DNA of 64,000 nt from Harmonia axyridis (GCF_914767665.1 NC_059502.1:49644031-49708030), one strand, 5' to 3'; positions 44,204-57,471 are shown, numbered from the stretch's first letter. The notes: a model not told the origin generated them from the letters alone. Translations and numbers: made by a program.

Positions 44204-45320
44204 TTCTTGATTTCTACTAGAAATAGTAATCTTCGATTAGAATGACTGGCATTTACTTTGTACTGTGTGAGGGGGCTGTTTCCACATCTCTACCATCTAC
44301 TGCTTGCCTTTCAGTTTCAATTCAGTTCAGTTCAATTCTAATGAACTTCAGATTTATGGATTATATTAATATTTTTTTTAATGATATATCATTGCAAACA
44401 GCAGAACATTCACAACTTTTCCATTACTATAAAAGTATAAAGTATGCATTACCACCAGACACCAGTGAGGATATAAAATATTGGTAACTGTACGAAGAAT
44501 TTTCCCTGATGATAATGAGTCAACCGTCGTATTAAAAAATAATACTCATTCATTGATGGCTTGTAGTGTGTAACGGCATCTTTCCTGTTATTTCCGTAAA
44601 TATCGACTAGACGGAAGGATGTTGCGAGCGTTGAATAATAATTATTTTTATGAGTTCATTTATGAGGTAGACGAGAATGCAGAAGAATAACTTGGTAGGA
44701 AACAAATTTTTATTTCCTTGAGAATTTTTTCTCTGGTTAAATATAAGATATAAAAAATGAATTGGGTATTTGAGACTCAATTATTCTACATAATTCAACA
44801 GAATGAATTGTTTCAAAAAATGATTCCAGACCTTCGAATGATAATATATCTCTTATATCCGTTTGAAGTAAATTAATAAATAAGTTATAATAAGAAATCG
44901 TAGTTCTATGACATTCAGGGAAAGTATGAACTCAATTAATTTTCCTTCTGAAATTGTAAACAGGTGAAAGATTCTCCTCAAAATAGAATTGAAAGTACAA
45001 ATGGGAGTATCGATAACCGTTATTTTCAATCGATATCCTCAATTTTTCTCGAAAATTGATTGACGTAGATTATAAGTAATCATTCGTTAAATCCCCCAAA
45101 AATCTGTGTCCACTTAGTAATAGTTCCGTTTGTAGCTGAAATGATAAAGGTCACAGATAAAACCTGATTTATTGGTGAATAAAAAAATTCAGAGAAAGTA
45201 CAGATTTATTTGTGTAAATGTTTTCTAGTGTGAAATTATCGATCTCTACATTAATATGGAGACACTCTTTTCGAATAATTGCTAGTTACAAATCTTTTAC
45301 TTATATTTTTTTTTATTTAT
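44204..45320. other. Unrecognised stretch
   Basis: Short ORFs only, with no recognised domain or repeat structure. Confidence 0.4.
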
Positions 45321-46230
45321 GTACAGGATGAGCCAAATGGGTCCTATTTCTATACCAGATAGACGGAAACTGATGTCGTTGTCTGAGAGCCAATTTTCAA
45401 GAGAAACTCATTGTCAAAAACCTCAACTCCATAGCTATCACCGTAACGAAGTTACAGGGTGTTTCTCGAAAATGTTCATTCTCGAAATATTGCTGTGACT
45501 GTTTTTGCTAAACATTTTTCTTTTCTGTAAAAACCATTTTGTAGCAAGTTTTGAGAAGAATTAAATGACCTTAACTGAATTTTTCGCGAACTTCATAAAA
45601 TATCACCCCGTTTATTTATACATATTTCGATAGATCTGAAAATAACCATTTCAAAAATATAGCATACTTAATATTTTTCTGAAGTCATATTCGAAGTCTC
45701 AACGGGTGGCTGGCTAGGTCGTCAGACCTAATGTCTATTATTATATTATATCTTTTAATATTTCCTAAAAGGAAAAATCTATAGACGTTAGGTCAGGCGA
45801 CCTTGCCGGCCACCTGTTGGGACCACGAACAGTCAGACTTCGGCAAAATATCAAGTGTGCTATATTTTTGGACAGGTAACTTTCATCCTCGTTTTCAGCT
45901 CTATCGAAACATGTAGAAATGAACGGGGTATTCCATTTGAAAAAAAAAATGCATAGCGATATCATTTCATCATTAAATTCAACATAAAAGTTGCTACAAG
46001 ACGGTTTTCACAGAAATGAAAAATTTTCAACAGAGGAAAAGCAATTTTTCGAGAATAAAATTCTCGAAAAGCACCCAGTAACTATCTAACGGTGATAGCT
46101 ATGCAGTTGCGATTTTCGACAATGAATTTCCTATGAAAATTGGCCCCCATACACCGACATCAGTTTTCGTCTATCTAGTATAGAAATGAGACTTTCCATT
46201 CTAAAGTGTCCAATTTGGCCCACCCTGTAC
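45321..46230. repeat. Foldback element with a transposase scrap on each arm
   Basis: The two halves are inverted repeats of about 430 bp: tacaggatgagccaaatggg faces ccaatttggcccaccctgta, and caccgtaacgaagttacaggg faces its mirror near 46060. Near the centre the minus strand encodes NRWPARSPDLTSIDF, the box around the third catalytic residue of IS630/mariner-type transposases (RWPPRSPDLTPLDFFLWG). The left arm encodes the mirror version on the plus strand (GWLARSSDLMSI). The element therefore arose by inverted duplication of a transposon end that included coding sequence. Confidence 0.75.
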
Positions 46231-48719
46231 ATCACAAGACTGCAAGAATCAGAATTTTTCTGTCAATAAATTTTGTATAACCAAGATTGCACTCGTCTAA
46301 GATAACTGGACCAACGCCTAAGCGATTCTATATCTGCAGATGACTCAAATATTGAATAGTTAAATCATCGTTCGAAGCTAAACAGAGCCTAAAGAAGGCG
46401 GTGGTGCAAGGATCTGCATTCCTGACTTCATTATTATACTAGTCGATATTTGTTGTATAGCATTTGAAACCGATAATGTTCATTCTTTTATATCTACTGA
46501 TTGCTAGTATTATCGATGTTTCCTTTGAAATCAGCGAATATCTCCATTTTTTTTAATCATTTTCGGCTATAAGTAGTTCAATTTTAATTATTTTCTTTGT
46601 GGATTAGACTTTAAATCACATTTGTGAATTATTCTGTTCAGGATCTTCAGTGGTTTTCGAAATTCAGTTTCATAAATTAACTTATTGGTCTGTTAATAGA
46701 TCTTTCCTATCGATTTTTTTTCAATTTAGTCTTGTACTGACCATTCAGAAAATTAATCTTTTACTGGTAGTTTCACAATGCCTCCTTGACATTCAAGGAT
46801 CATATTTGCTCCGTTATTTCAGGAAGAAACTTTCTTTGAGGCTATATACGAGTAGTTTCTGTTATTTTCATATTTTTAAAAACGAAAACCAGCTGAGAAA
46901 AATAGAATGAGCCTAATATTTGATTCTTCAAAGCAAAGATTAAAATGTTTTTCCTTGGAAAATATATGTTCAAAGTACAGGCTGGCATGTAGCGGAATAA
47001 ACAGTATAAAGAATATAAATCTTTCTGCTATATCAGAGATATTGAGAACGATTTCCGAAATTCGAATCTGTGTACCTACTTATCTTCGAATACAGCAACA
47101 GGAATTTAATCCTATATTATTAAGATTTCATTATCACGATTATCCTTGAGCAAGAATAATAGGTACTATGAATTGATGAAAACAAAAATCCCTCAAAAAC
47201 CCTCTACATCGGTTTCCAATTATTTTCTTTCTCATACTTTCTCTCAATACTCATCTTTTCAAGAGATTGTGTATGGACTGCAAATTTTTACCAACATACT
47301 AAAATGTATAACTTATATTAACAATCGATCAGTGTGGTGCGAGGTGTGGTGTAATAAAAAAAAAATTCAAAACGTATTTAAATATTTTATGTGATAATAT
47401 TCAGATTTAAAAACACCTGGTAAGCAAGTATTAATTTGTATATCGACCTTAACTGTTGAAATATTTCGTTCATCGAATAACAAGGTCGAGTAGTGCGTGG
47501 AATATTTATGATTGAATGGTTAAAATGTCAAAAAGAACATTTTATCTTTTGAGATGCTCACATTCCTTCGATATTTGATTAAAGTAAAGAAGAATATCAA
47601 TGCTACTCAAATACTTGAATTATACCTTTATGGCAAAAGTTACTGAAACTAAAGATTTGATCTCAAAGGAAATACAGTACAGGAAATCCAATCCTGAAAA
47701 TTAATCTGAAATAAGTGATCATACGTCTAAATACGTTTGCGGATAACTCGAGGAACCGTCCAATCTAAATTTCAGGAAGACTAATACCTGCTTCAGTATC
47801 GTTATAAGAAACTTTATACCTTATACCTCGTGAAATGGAAAAGTATGCTTTAATTCTACCTTCACTTCGAGAAAGTTCGTGGAATTAGCTCGTTCTGAAT
47901 AAATTAGTCGTTAAAAAAATTAAATACAGGTGCAATGTCTCATCTGAATACAATTGCAAAAAAAAACTACTTGAATAATATTTGATAACCAACAAAAATG
48001 AACTTCTCTGTCCATAAACGATTTCCATGTCAAAAATTCTATTTGATTATAAGAGAACGATATGTAAAACAAAAGTTGTTATTTAATCCGTAAACAGTAG
48101 TTCCTACTATAATTTCTTTTCGATAAATACAAATTCACTGTGTTGGTTATTATTCCGAATTCTTATATCTATTCTATAATTGAAAAATATGCTATACGAA
48201 TCAATATTTCAAAACCCTTGAGATGAGAAATATGGATGTGACCTTCATCGAGTTGCATTTAGACTGGTGGAATCATTCAGATTGAAAAGATATTGTTGTT
48301 GAATGTTTCACGAATGTTTCAAGAGGCCTGAATGTGTAGTAGACGAGGTGTGCTGATGAAATTCAACATCAAATTGTAGGTTGAGTTACACAAGCAATGT
48401 AAGACAGATGAGACTGACTATTCGAATATTTATAGGTGGTACATGAAGGTCAGCATTACATATCTTAATCTGCATTCATGCATAAAAAATTAAAAGTCGA
48501 CATAACGTAGATAAACTTTTCTTTTCAGTTCGATAGCATTCTTTTACTATATCATTTCGGAGAAATGGATTTCTTGATTTTTGGTATTCAATTCATATTT
48601 TTAAAACAGATTTAATTGCCACATTTTAAGCACCAATCTGACTGTTATGCTCCTTCCGAACGTGAAAGAATAATTCAATCAAAACATGAGTTTCGTCTGG
48701 AGGGACATTTCGACATTTA
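46231..48719. other. Unrecognised stretch with three overlapping short ORFs
   Basis: Frames at 46650-46910, 46907-47149 and 47146-47394 (plus strand) overlap by 4 bp each, but the translations show no domain and composition like the AT-rich background. I treat them as chance. Nothing else is recognised in 2.5 kb. Confidence 0.4.
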
Positions 48720-48773
48720 TTCTCCAAAAATTCTCATTCTGATTTAATTAACATATTATTTCCAAAAAGAGAG

Positions 48774-48971
48774 TTAATCAGTGAGAAAATCGAGTTTAAT
48801 AGCAACTGTACTTCTTTGTCCAGCATAAAATGAATTGAGTGAGGAGTAGCTGTTTGTGCAGATAATCCTAAACCTACGTAGAAAATTCTTGTATTGAGTG
48901 GGTAAAGCAGTCATGTCAATATAACATACAGTTAGGCCGTTGATCGTAGGAGACTTAGCCGAAATGGCCAT
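48774..48971 (-). pseudogene. Possible odorant-receptor C-terminal fragment (copy 1)
   Basis: 65 codons: MAISAKSPTINGLTVCYIDM, TALPTQYKNFLRRFRIIC and FYAGQRSTVAIKLDFLTD. The order of features resembles the region between the last two membrane segments of insect odorant receptors: ISxxS...VYxxDWxxLPxxxKxxLxxI...SLxLxAGxxxxxxLxxF. No upstream exon or acceptor is convincing and the last membrane segment is missing. Differences from copy 2 include a changed C-terminus. This may be an exon relic or an unrelated chance frame. Confidence 0.35.
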
Positions 48972-49100
48972 CTCTCATCTTTTTATTTTCAGTAGATTAT
49001 ATCCCTATCCGTTCATTTATTATCATTAGATTAGGAATCAAATACATTTCTTATTTATTTTCTATTCTCCAAAAATTCTCATTCTGATTCAATTAACACA

Positions 49101-49316
49101 TTATTTCCAAAAAGAGATATAATGAGTGAGAAAATCGAGTTTAATAGCAACTGTACTTCTTTGTCCAGCATAAAATGAATTGAGTGAGGAGTTGCTGTTT
49201 GTGCAGATAATCCTTAACCTACGTAGAAAATTCTTGTATTGAGTGGGTAAAGCAGTCATGTCAATATAAAGTACAGTTAGACCGTTCATCGTAGGAGACT
49301 TAGCCGAAATAGCCAT
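49101..49316 (-). pseudogene. Possible odorant-receptor C-terminal fragment (copy 2)
   Basis: 71 codons homologous to 48774-48971 (MAISAKSPTMNGLTVLYIDM ... AIKLDFLTHYISFWK). The frame is kept in both copies despite several base changes, which hints at coding ancestry. The possible receptor identity rests on the same weak pattern as copy 1. Confidence 0.35.
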
Positions 49317-49399
49317 CTCTCATATTTTTATTTTCAGTAGATTATATCCCTACTTGTTCAGTTATTATCATTTGAGAGGAATCAAACAAATTTCTTATT

Positions 49400-49809
49400 T
49401 CGTAGGTTGTTGTAAAGTACATGTGAGAAAAATATTCTTTTTCTTCCCCAAATCTGTTTCTTCTTGTTGGTTTTCCCAAAGACCTGCAAAGTGCGACTCA
49501 TTCCATTCCCTATGACCTATGATTAATTATGATCGCAATAGGATGCAGGCAAAAATTTTTGAATGATAAAATATCAAGGAACGGCTCATCATGTCTTTTT
49601 GTCTATTGCATATGCACACATCTGTCTCGCCAACCTATATTCAACTCCAACTTGTGGAATGGAACAATATAATTTTTTGTGTGTGGACTTTTCACTCAAA
49701 TTAAAACAATAAACCAGAAAAAATGTTCCTTGTTCGGGAGAATTCAGATGTATTCGAAATTAATCAGTTTTCAGCTAATAACGGGAGTTGTAATATCGAG
49801 AATATTCCG
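49400..49809. other. Unrecognised stretch
   Basis: About 400 bp with no features seen; it precedes a degraded Tc1-like element whose left terminus I could not locate. Confidence 0.35.
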
Positions 49810-50640
49810 TGGAAAATGCCAGGACATTCATTTTCTCAGTTTGTTCGGGCAAGAATAGTAGCCCTACATCAAGAATCTTTGTCGAACCACCAGATTGAGC
49901 AACATTTGAATATTCCACGGACTACCGGTGCCTAGTCGACCCAGAGTAACATCTGCTAGGGAAGACCATTATTTTGCAAATTTTACTTGAAGGAATCGAA
50001 CGGTATCTGTAACAGTCCTTCAAAGTCATTTTTTGAGGACCTAGAGTCGGGTTGTCTCAGCCAATACCATATGGAGATTAATTTAAGCGCAAAAAAACCT
50101 TAAGAGTATCTCGGCTATCACCTGATCATAGAGCTATCTGTCGGCAATGGGCCTGAGACCACCAAGACTGGCTTTTACCACAATGGCCCAACATACTTTT
50201 TTCGGACGAATCACGATCCAGGCGAATCAATAATGTGTTGGAAGGTATTATGTTCGTCACCAAACGAACAATGACTGATGCCATCTACGTAGCAAACATC
50301 ATTGAACCAATCATTGTTCCTCGGCGCAACGAAATTGGGGATGATTTAATTTATCAGGAATACAACGCCCCACCACAACGGACAAGAAGGTTTCAAAACA
50401 TTCTTCAAGAGTACCATATCCAGAGAATGAATTGGACAGCAAACTCACCAGACACGAATCCAATTGAGCAAGTATGGCATTACTTAGGGAAAGCAATATC
50501 CAATCGCCAAAACCCATCTTCAACTTTCAGGAATTGAGTTAAGCCCTTCAGTAAGAATGGAACGATGTGCCTGAAAATTTCAATAATGACCTAATTCGTG
50601 GAATGCCTAGGCGTGTTTGGAAGGTTAATTGACAGAAGAG
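49810..50640 (+). pseudogene. Degraded Tc1-like transposase
   Basis: Text in several frames: SQFVRARIVALHQESLSNHQ (first helix-turn-helix), RLSPDHRAICRQWA, ILFSDESRSRR (first Asp), IIEPIIVPRRNEIGDDLIYQ with EYNAPPQRTRR (second Asp replaced by Glu or Tyr), MNWTANSPDTNPIEQVWHYL (Glu box) and RGMPRRVW-like codons. Stops and shifts are frequent. Related to, but distinct from, the element at 41613-42979. Confidence 0.75.
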
Positions 50641-52129
50641 GTTGTAATATGTCCTATTGAATTTATATTCAGTTATGGAATAACTATAATTAATCAAAAA
50701 TGAATATTCGATAAATCTACTTTTTTTCTCATTTTTCCTATTTTATCTCAGCCTGCATTAACAGTAACAAACGAAGATTTTCTATAAAATGTATTGCAGT
50801 TGCAATAGAGGAAAATATTAATCTCATTTCCAGAACATACATTGTTTATTTATTGAGAAACTTATAGGGGCCAAGACTTTTGGCGATGTGTGTATATTAC
50901 TTTCTATATTCTATATCAACTACAGAAAATGTAAACCACTACTAAATGTCTGGATAATTGGATATGTTCATTCGCGATGAATTGTCACTATGGATTAGAG
51001 TACCTATGTGAAATAAAGATATCAAACTCATGAAAAATATAACTTTTTGGAATAGAACTATTGAAAATGTAGAGAACAGCATTCCTTTCAAATAATATCA
51101 TCCCGAAGAATTCCAATATACGAATTTCATTATTTGTCAATATGCATAAATCCTATTTCAAATTCCTATCGCAATACAATGTTTCGATATTTATTCACAT
51201 GTTTTCCTGAAGATCCACCTGTGGTGTCATCAAAATTGAACGTGATATACGGTTATCGCTAAGAAGATCACCTTCATGCTAACGAAAAACGATCTTGAAA
51301 AACTGATTGATTCACAAAGTTATTTCAGTATATTTTATTATTCTCAGCAGAAAATATAAATCTTATCGAGATTGTGATTATTTTATTATATTTGTTTTTT
51401 CATCTCCAATTCAAGATCCTTTCAATATTTTAAGAGAAAAAGTAGAAATTTTGAGTTCATATTTTAAATAATAAAGAATATGAAAATGGATTGGAGTAAT
51501 TGATAGGTGGTACAAAACTTAATTCTGAATATTTCAAGAGACTCTTCATGTATTCTGAAATAAATGACTTCAAATGAATAAATGATAAGTATAAAATAAA
51601 ATTCTTGAGTGCAGTAAGTAAAACAACAAGGAATTTCTGCTCTGAAAAAAAGATACTGCTAAAAAAACTGAAAAACCAAAACGCTGTGTTCGTTACGGAA
51701 ACAGAAGTTTTATTCAATAATAACAGTTTCTATTATTTTCTTAGTATATCCTTTTACTTGAGAAATTGATTTGAGAAAAGTGAGAGCGAATTGATAAACA
51801 ACAGTGATTTCACTACAATCAAGGCCAGATTTTTAAAGATATCGTAAGATTGTCGATTTTTCCAACTTTTGCCGAAAAATTGCCTCATTCATGCTAAATT
51901 TCATAAATATGAATTCATATTTCATTTATAATTCATGAAAACGAAGTCAAGTGGAAAGTTCATAAAGTTGTGATAAAAGCTTGAAAGATTGTGATTTCAG
52001 TTGCTTTTTCTTTCAATGAGGGTAAACAAAAAGAAATAATACAGTAAACTGTAAAAAATAAAAAAATTGTTGAAACCCGATTTTTTCCCTCCACAAAAAT
52101 TAAGGTATTCAGTGGGTTGGTACATACTG
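50641..52129. other. Unrecognised stretch
   Basis: AT-rich, with short ORFs of background composition only. Confidence 0.4.
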
Positions 52130-53517
52130 TACAGGGTGTCCTGGGAAGAATGGGACAAACGGATACCATAAATGAAGGTAATCATAGAGGACTCGTATCA
52201 AATCAAGAGGTTCCAGTCGCCAGAGTGCCTTGGTTTGGGATATATAGGGTGATATTCATCTCATGAGCGAAATTTCACAGTTCAATAACTCTTTAACTAA
52301 TAGACCGAATAATTTCAAGTTTTGAAGTTTTCTTACCCTTTACTATCGCCTTACTCCAATAGTTCTGAAATCGAATAAATCAGATCCGGACTAGGAAAAT
52401 TTCAGACATTTTTGTGAATATTGGATCACCTTGTACGTGAACATTCGGATATTTTTTCGTTTCCGTTACCACGAAGAATTAATTCATTATGAAAATTCTG
52501 AATTTCTTTTAGGCACGGTGATACAGGGACAGGGTGATCAATAAACATTCCTTTAAGAGTGAATTTTTTTAGCTGAATAACTCTTCAATCAATCCACCTA
52601 ATAATTCCAGTTTTTGAAATTTTATCACCCTTGGCTTTCGCCTTTTCTCAATATTTCTGAAATCGTTTGAATCAGATCCGGACTATAGAAATCTCAGACT
52701 TTTTCTATTTTCGTGAATATTTTATCACCCTGTACGTTAATATCATGATGTTTTTCGTTTTCGTAACCATAAGCAATTAATTAATGTAAAAGTCTAAATC
52801 TCTGCGTCATACAGTGTGATCAATAAACATTCCCTTATGGAAGAAATTTTATAGTTCAAGAAATCTTGAACTTATCGGTAGAAAATTAAAGTTTTTTCAC
52901 CCTTTACGAATGCCTACCCTCAATTTCTCTCAAATGATTTAATCAACGAACTGGATCCTCTGCCAATCCATCTGTTTCCAAAAGTCTCAATCAAATATTG
53001 GCGCAATTTTTTTGTTTAGTGCGTAATAGCTCCATCATGTTGCAAATACAACGTTTTCATTGGAATTTTTACTATGAACTATGAAATTCCACTCATAAGG
53101 GAATGATTATTGATCACCTTGTATGACGATGCCAAGCAGAATATTCAGAATTTTTATAATGAATTGATTCTTTGTGGTTACGAAAACGGAAAAAAACATA
53201 ACGTTCACGTACAGTGTGATCCCATATTCCCAAAAATAGGAAAAGTCCTAAATTTTCCTGGTGCGGATCTAATTTACTCGATTTCAGAACTATTGAAGGA
53301 AGGCGATAGTAGAGGGCGACAAAACATCAAAATTTGAAATTATTCGGACGATTAATTAAAGAATTATTGAACTGTGAAATTTCACTCATAAGATGAACAT
53401 CACCTTGTATATCCCAAACGAAGGCACTCAGGCGATTGAAACCTCTTGATACGAGTCCTCCATGATGTCCTTAATTCAAAATATCCTTTTGTCACATTCT
53501 TCCCGGGACACCCTGTA
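52130..53517. repeat. 1.39-kb foldback element with arms of about 420 bp
   Basis: Starts tacagggtgtcctgggaaga and ends ttcccgggacaccctgta. The left arm (52130 to about 52560) and right arm (about 53090-53517) are inverted copies: gaggactcgtatcaa, gaaatttcacagttcaata and atcagatccggactagg all have mirrors. Between them two further direct repeats of part of the arm occur (about 52545-52740 and 52810-52925, each with gatcaataaacattcc). No coding sequence. A lone arm of the family is at 32395-32766. Confidence 0.85.
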
Positions 53518-54710
53518 TAGAGAAATGAATGGCCGGTACTATATATTTCTTCAACAATAGGATCTTCTGTTCATATGTTCTAGTTATCATTGGACAAAAA
53601 CATTTACTAGGTACATGAGAATGGAGATTCATATCAACGATTTCTAATTTCCTTTTGGGTGTATCGTCAAAGCAATAGTTTCACTTCTGGTTTCCAATGA
53701 TCTAACTGAGGTGGAAATTTCTATTTCGGACCAGATGAATCACTTTCTTAATTTTTCATTATTTCCAATTCAACTATTATTGGTATTTGTATCATATTCT
53801 TTAAAATAATCATCAATCATTCCACATGACGTTTATTCATAATTAATCCATAAGTTAAACCCAGACTCACTCGAATTTAGAAGCTTATTATAATTTTCAT
53901 TAAGGTTAATAGAGAGTTGGGATAAAACCTATGAAATATTTGAGAATAATTCTGTTTATATTTTCTGGTCGTCTTTAGCTGGATTACACATATTTTCTGA
54001 ATAATCCTTTTCCTGCCAGGAAATACTATTACATCATTCAACAATGAAGGAAAAGGTGCTGAGCACCTCATTAGAATAAATGTATATCTCTGAAGGAAAC
54101 ACTTTGATCAAACCAGATATGCATCAGTGGGTTAGCTTAGTTATGCTATTCGACTATTCGAGAGAAATTCAGTGCTTATCAATCAATGCAGATCAAAATT
54201 TTCGATGAAGAAAAATGCACTTTTATTCAATCGAATTTGTCTCATACTCAATCAAAATACCCATGTATATCTGAATGAAATCTACATTCTACAATTTGAG
54301 AATTTGTATGTATAACTGTTTGAATTTTCTTATCTTTCTAAAAAATTGTAGTGGCGAATTAACATCAGATTTGCCGCCTGTAAGCTATGCAACTTTTGCC
54401 GCCTTCGAATTTTGATACCTTAGTTCTCAATCATAACAATTACAATTTTGATCAATAAAATTTTAACTAAAATGTTTGTTTTCCATCATCCTCGTCACAT
54501 CAACTTTTCCGGGATGGTTAGTATCATTGAGAAGTAAGGTACAGTGACAGATCCTTGATCGTTTTCACAGCAAAGAATGAAAAAACATCATTTTGAGCAA
54601 ATAATATCTCAATCATGTATCACTTGAATTTATGTCTCAAAATTATACAATAATTAAATTTTAATACTCACAGTTTAAAAATGATACAATAATAGTTATT
54701 TTCTAAACAA
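53518..54710. other. Unrecognised stretch
   Basis: No gene. gtggcgaattaacatcag at 54351 and ttgccgcc runs after it resemble hAT-like ends but no matching partner or duplication was found. Confidence 0.35.
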
Positions 54711-55076
54711 GTGCGGAAAGTTGTACTTTCCCGCATGAGACTGCCGTAGACCAAACGACGCGAAGAGAAGTTGAGTGCGGGAAAGATACTTTCCGCAAGA
54801 GTAGAAAACAATTCTTTTTCTACAAGCGCTTGAAATAAATTGAAACTCAAAAGATTCGATTTATTATTCCTATACATATGAATGACAGACGTAATTCTGC
54901 ATGTCGTTACCAGAGTTATGTCATCCTTGATTCCTTGACTTTAATTGGGCGTTCGGTGCATTGAGACATGACAGAATTCAATTTATTCTTCAATATTTGC
55001 GTGCGGGAAAAACCCCAGCTATTTCTTTTCCGCACGGATATGCGTGCGGAAAAGAAATAGCAGGGGTTTTTCCGCA
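54711..55076. repeat. Element bounded by two GC-rich compound hairpins
   Basis: First hairpin, 54711-54797: tgcggaaagttgtactttcc with cgca, mirrored by tgcgggaaagatactttcc with gca around a loop containing cgacgcgaagag. Second, 55001-55076: gtgcgggaaaaaccccagct and atttcttttccgcac, mirrored by gtgcggaaaagaaatagcag and gggtttttccgca around a 6-nt loop. Each arm is itself partly palindromic. The stretch between them is non-coding. It resembles the hairpins near the recombinase relics but no recombinase sequence is recognised here. Confidence 0.65.
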
Positions 55077-56238
55077 ATGTGTGGGAAAGTGATTCTTTCT
55101 GACTTAAAATGCGGGTGGAAAAAGAGTTGAGAGCACATGCTTGTGAAAAAATTTCCTTCCTTAATTATATGTTATTATTACGGTTTGAGTTCATAAAAGC
55201 ATTACAATACCTTTTTGCGAAATTTCAAATTCGCAAAATCATTCATGATATGATCGTACAAATTCTTATTCATTAGTATATTTTGCAAAGCGTTTAGCAA
55301 TTGTTCATGTAGCGATCTTGAAATATTGAGTATTTGGCTATGTATATAATAATAGATTTTGATTTTTATTGAATATTTTAATTTTTCTCTAATTTTAGAA
55401 GTAAGTACTTTGTGTGTCTGATCATTTTTCTTCAATTCAGTAAATCAAAATAAAAATTGATAAGCTCAATCTGCCACCTCTTAAAATTTGCCCCCCTATG
55501 CTTCAGTCTACTCAGTCTGCTGGTAAATTACTGCCATTGAGCATCTTCTATCTTTTATTGAATTTGATATTTTAATAAGCAAGTGTTTAACGCATGTTCC
55601 AACAACGATGTTGTTTTCTTCATCTGATCCAAGTAACACTTTTGAAACGTTTGTTAAAGTCTTATGAATACTCTTTAGTACTTTAGTACCTTTTATTATT
55701 CAATGAAGATTCAAACAATTCTGGATCTCGATTGCGATGAAAAAAGCATAGATTCGTCCAAGTCAATATATTCTCCATCTGCTCTCAACTAATTCATTCA
55801 TTTACATTCTTAGAAATATTCCAACTGTCAAGCACAATAGTGAAGTAGGACTTAATGAAAGTGAAAACGACTTATTACCATCTTTTCTAGTATTATTGAT
55901 ATTTCTTCGACATCAATTCAGATGTTTTGAATTTCGTCTTGATTCCAATTAGCATGCCATTAATGTTTTGTAAACTGAAATTATTGGATCATACATCTTA
56001 TAGGTATCTGTTTTTTTTATTTCAATTATATTTTACATTCAAGTTGGTTCTGATTTCTGAAGATAGATAAGTAAGGTTGCACAATAAAAAAATTCTCATC
56101 GAAAATTTATGGAACTATGTTATCCTCTTGAACATGATGGTAGAAACCCTAGTTTTCATTATGAAAATGTTATACATATTGATTTCAATTGAAATAGCGA
56201 ATATTTTAAGAATATGAAAAAATGTAGATAATAGTACA
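55077..56238. other. Unrecognised stretch
   Basis: AT-rich with no supported features. Confidence 0.4.
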
Positions 56239-57471
56239 TAACTTTGCTTCCGCCGTTTTTTCCCGGAATTTGAGGGTTTAATGTAAAAAACTGGTAATAT
56301 ATTATTTATGATTCGAAGTATTGTCCATCACTGGCCCCTACTTTCTCCCATCTTTTGGGCAGCGTACAAATCCAGCGTTGAAGCGGTCCAAGAATCGATC
56401 CGATTTTTCAATTCTTCTTAAGACCAGAAGTGCTGGTCAGCCAGGCCATGTGCCAATGATCGAAAAAAGTGATAGTCCGAGGGAGCAACGTTTAGTGATT
56501 ACGGCGGTTGGGGTAGGATTTTCCAATTCAACGTTTCCAAGTGTGCCTTGACCACTTTCGCAACATGGAATCGAGCTTTGTCATGCTGTAAAATTATCTT
56601 ATCATGTCTCTCGTTGTATTGCGGTCGTTTGACTTTCAATGCTCGGCTCAAACGCAATAATTGTATTCGATAACGACCGCCTGCGATTGTTTCAGTCGGT
56701 TTTTACAACTGATAATACACTCCGTTGAACTGGTCCCAACAAATACTGAGCATGAACTTGGAACCGGGAATATCGGATTGGCCATCGACATGGAATATCC
56801 CCATGATTTTCTGCGTTTGGGATTATCCTTATGAATCCACCTTTCGTTTCCAGTCACAATACGATGCAGAAATACCTTTCGTCTTTGCATTGCAAACAAT
56901 TGTCACAAGCAAATGAACGCTGTTCAACATCTCTCGGCTTCAACTCGTACGACACCCAATTTCCTTGTTTCTAAATCATTCCCATGACTTTCAGGCGTTT
57001 TGCATCACTTCCAATGATCCTGCACATTCTTGTTGTCTTGTTGAATTTGACACGAGGCTTGATCAAGTAATGCCTCCCTCAATTCTGCATCTTCGAAAAC
57101 CTTTTCTCATTCACCGCCATGCTGGCCTTCGACGTCAAAATCATCTTTCTTAAAGCGTTGAAACCACTCTCGGCACGTTCTTTCACTAATGCCAGCATCA
57201 CCATAGTTATTTGAGAGCATTCGATGAGCCCAAGCCGCTGATTCATTCATATTATGGCAGAAAATTAAAATCTCCCGCAAATAACGAGAATTTGAGTCGT
57301 AAGCTCATATGTTTAATCGGGAATTACTTTATGATGCAGACACAAATCGTCTAATATTTCGATGGCGTTATGTTTACGAATACGTATGCTTATTGTATGA
57401 CATTAACGATCTATTGATTTCGACTTCCACTCACTGCTACAACCAGCTATTGTAAAACGGCGGGAGCAAAT
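56239..57471 (-). pseudogene. mariner-type element, full-length but decayed transposase
   Basis: Ends: aactttgcttccgccgtttt at the left and its imperfect mirror aaaacggcgggagcaaatt at the right, about 1.23 kb, usual for mariner. Minus-strand frames give AHRMLSNNYGDAGISERTC and REWFQRFKKDDFD (helix-turn-helix), RKVFLHRIVTGNERWIHKDN (first Asp box altered: TGDEKW reads TGNERW), PKRRKSWG, and then degraded text for the remaining boxes including a VAPSDYHLF-like region near 56460-56480. Many stops and shifts: dead. Wording differs from the mariners at 6845 and 12330, so it is a separate lineage. Confidence 0.8.

Larger units (their letters stand above)
48720..49399. repeat. 345-bp tandem duplication
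   Basis: ttctccaaaaattctcattc recurs at 48720 and 49065, and the two units are about 95 percent alike to the end of the second copy. Both contain a homologous minus-strand frame (48971-48774 and 49316-49101). Confidence 0.9.

Noticed and set aside
46650..47394. Three plus-strand ORFs overlapping by 4 bp each, like a polycistronic unit
   Set aside because: No recognisable domain, background composition, and one of the starts is not ATG; overlap by 4 bp is easily produced by chance in AT-rich DNA with TGA stops.
54345..55500. Possible hAT element with gtggcgaattaac at the left and an ill-defined right end
   Set aside because: No matching terminal repeat and no 8-bp duplication.
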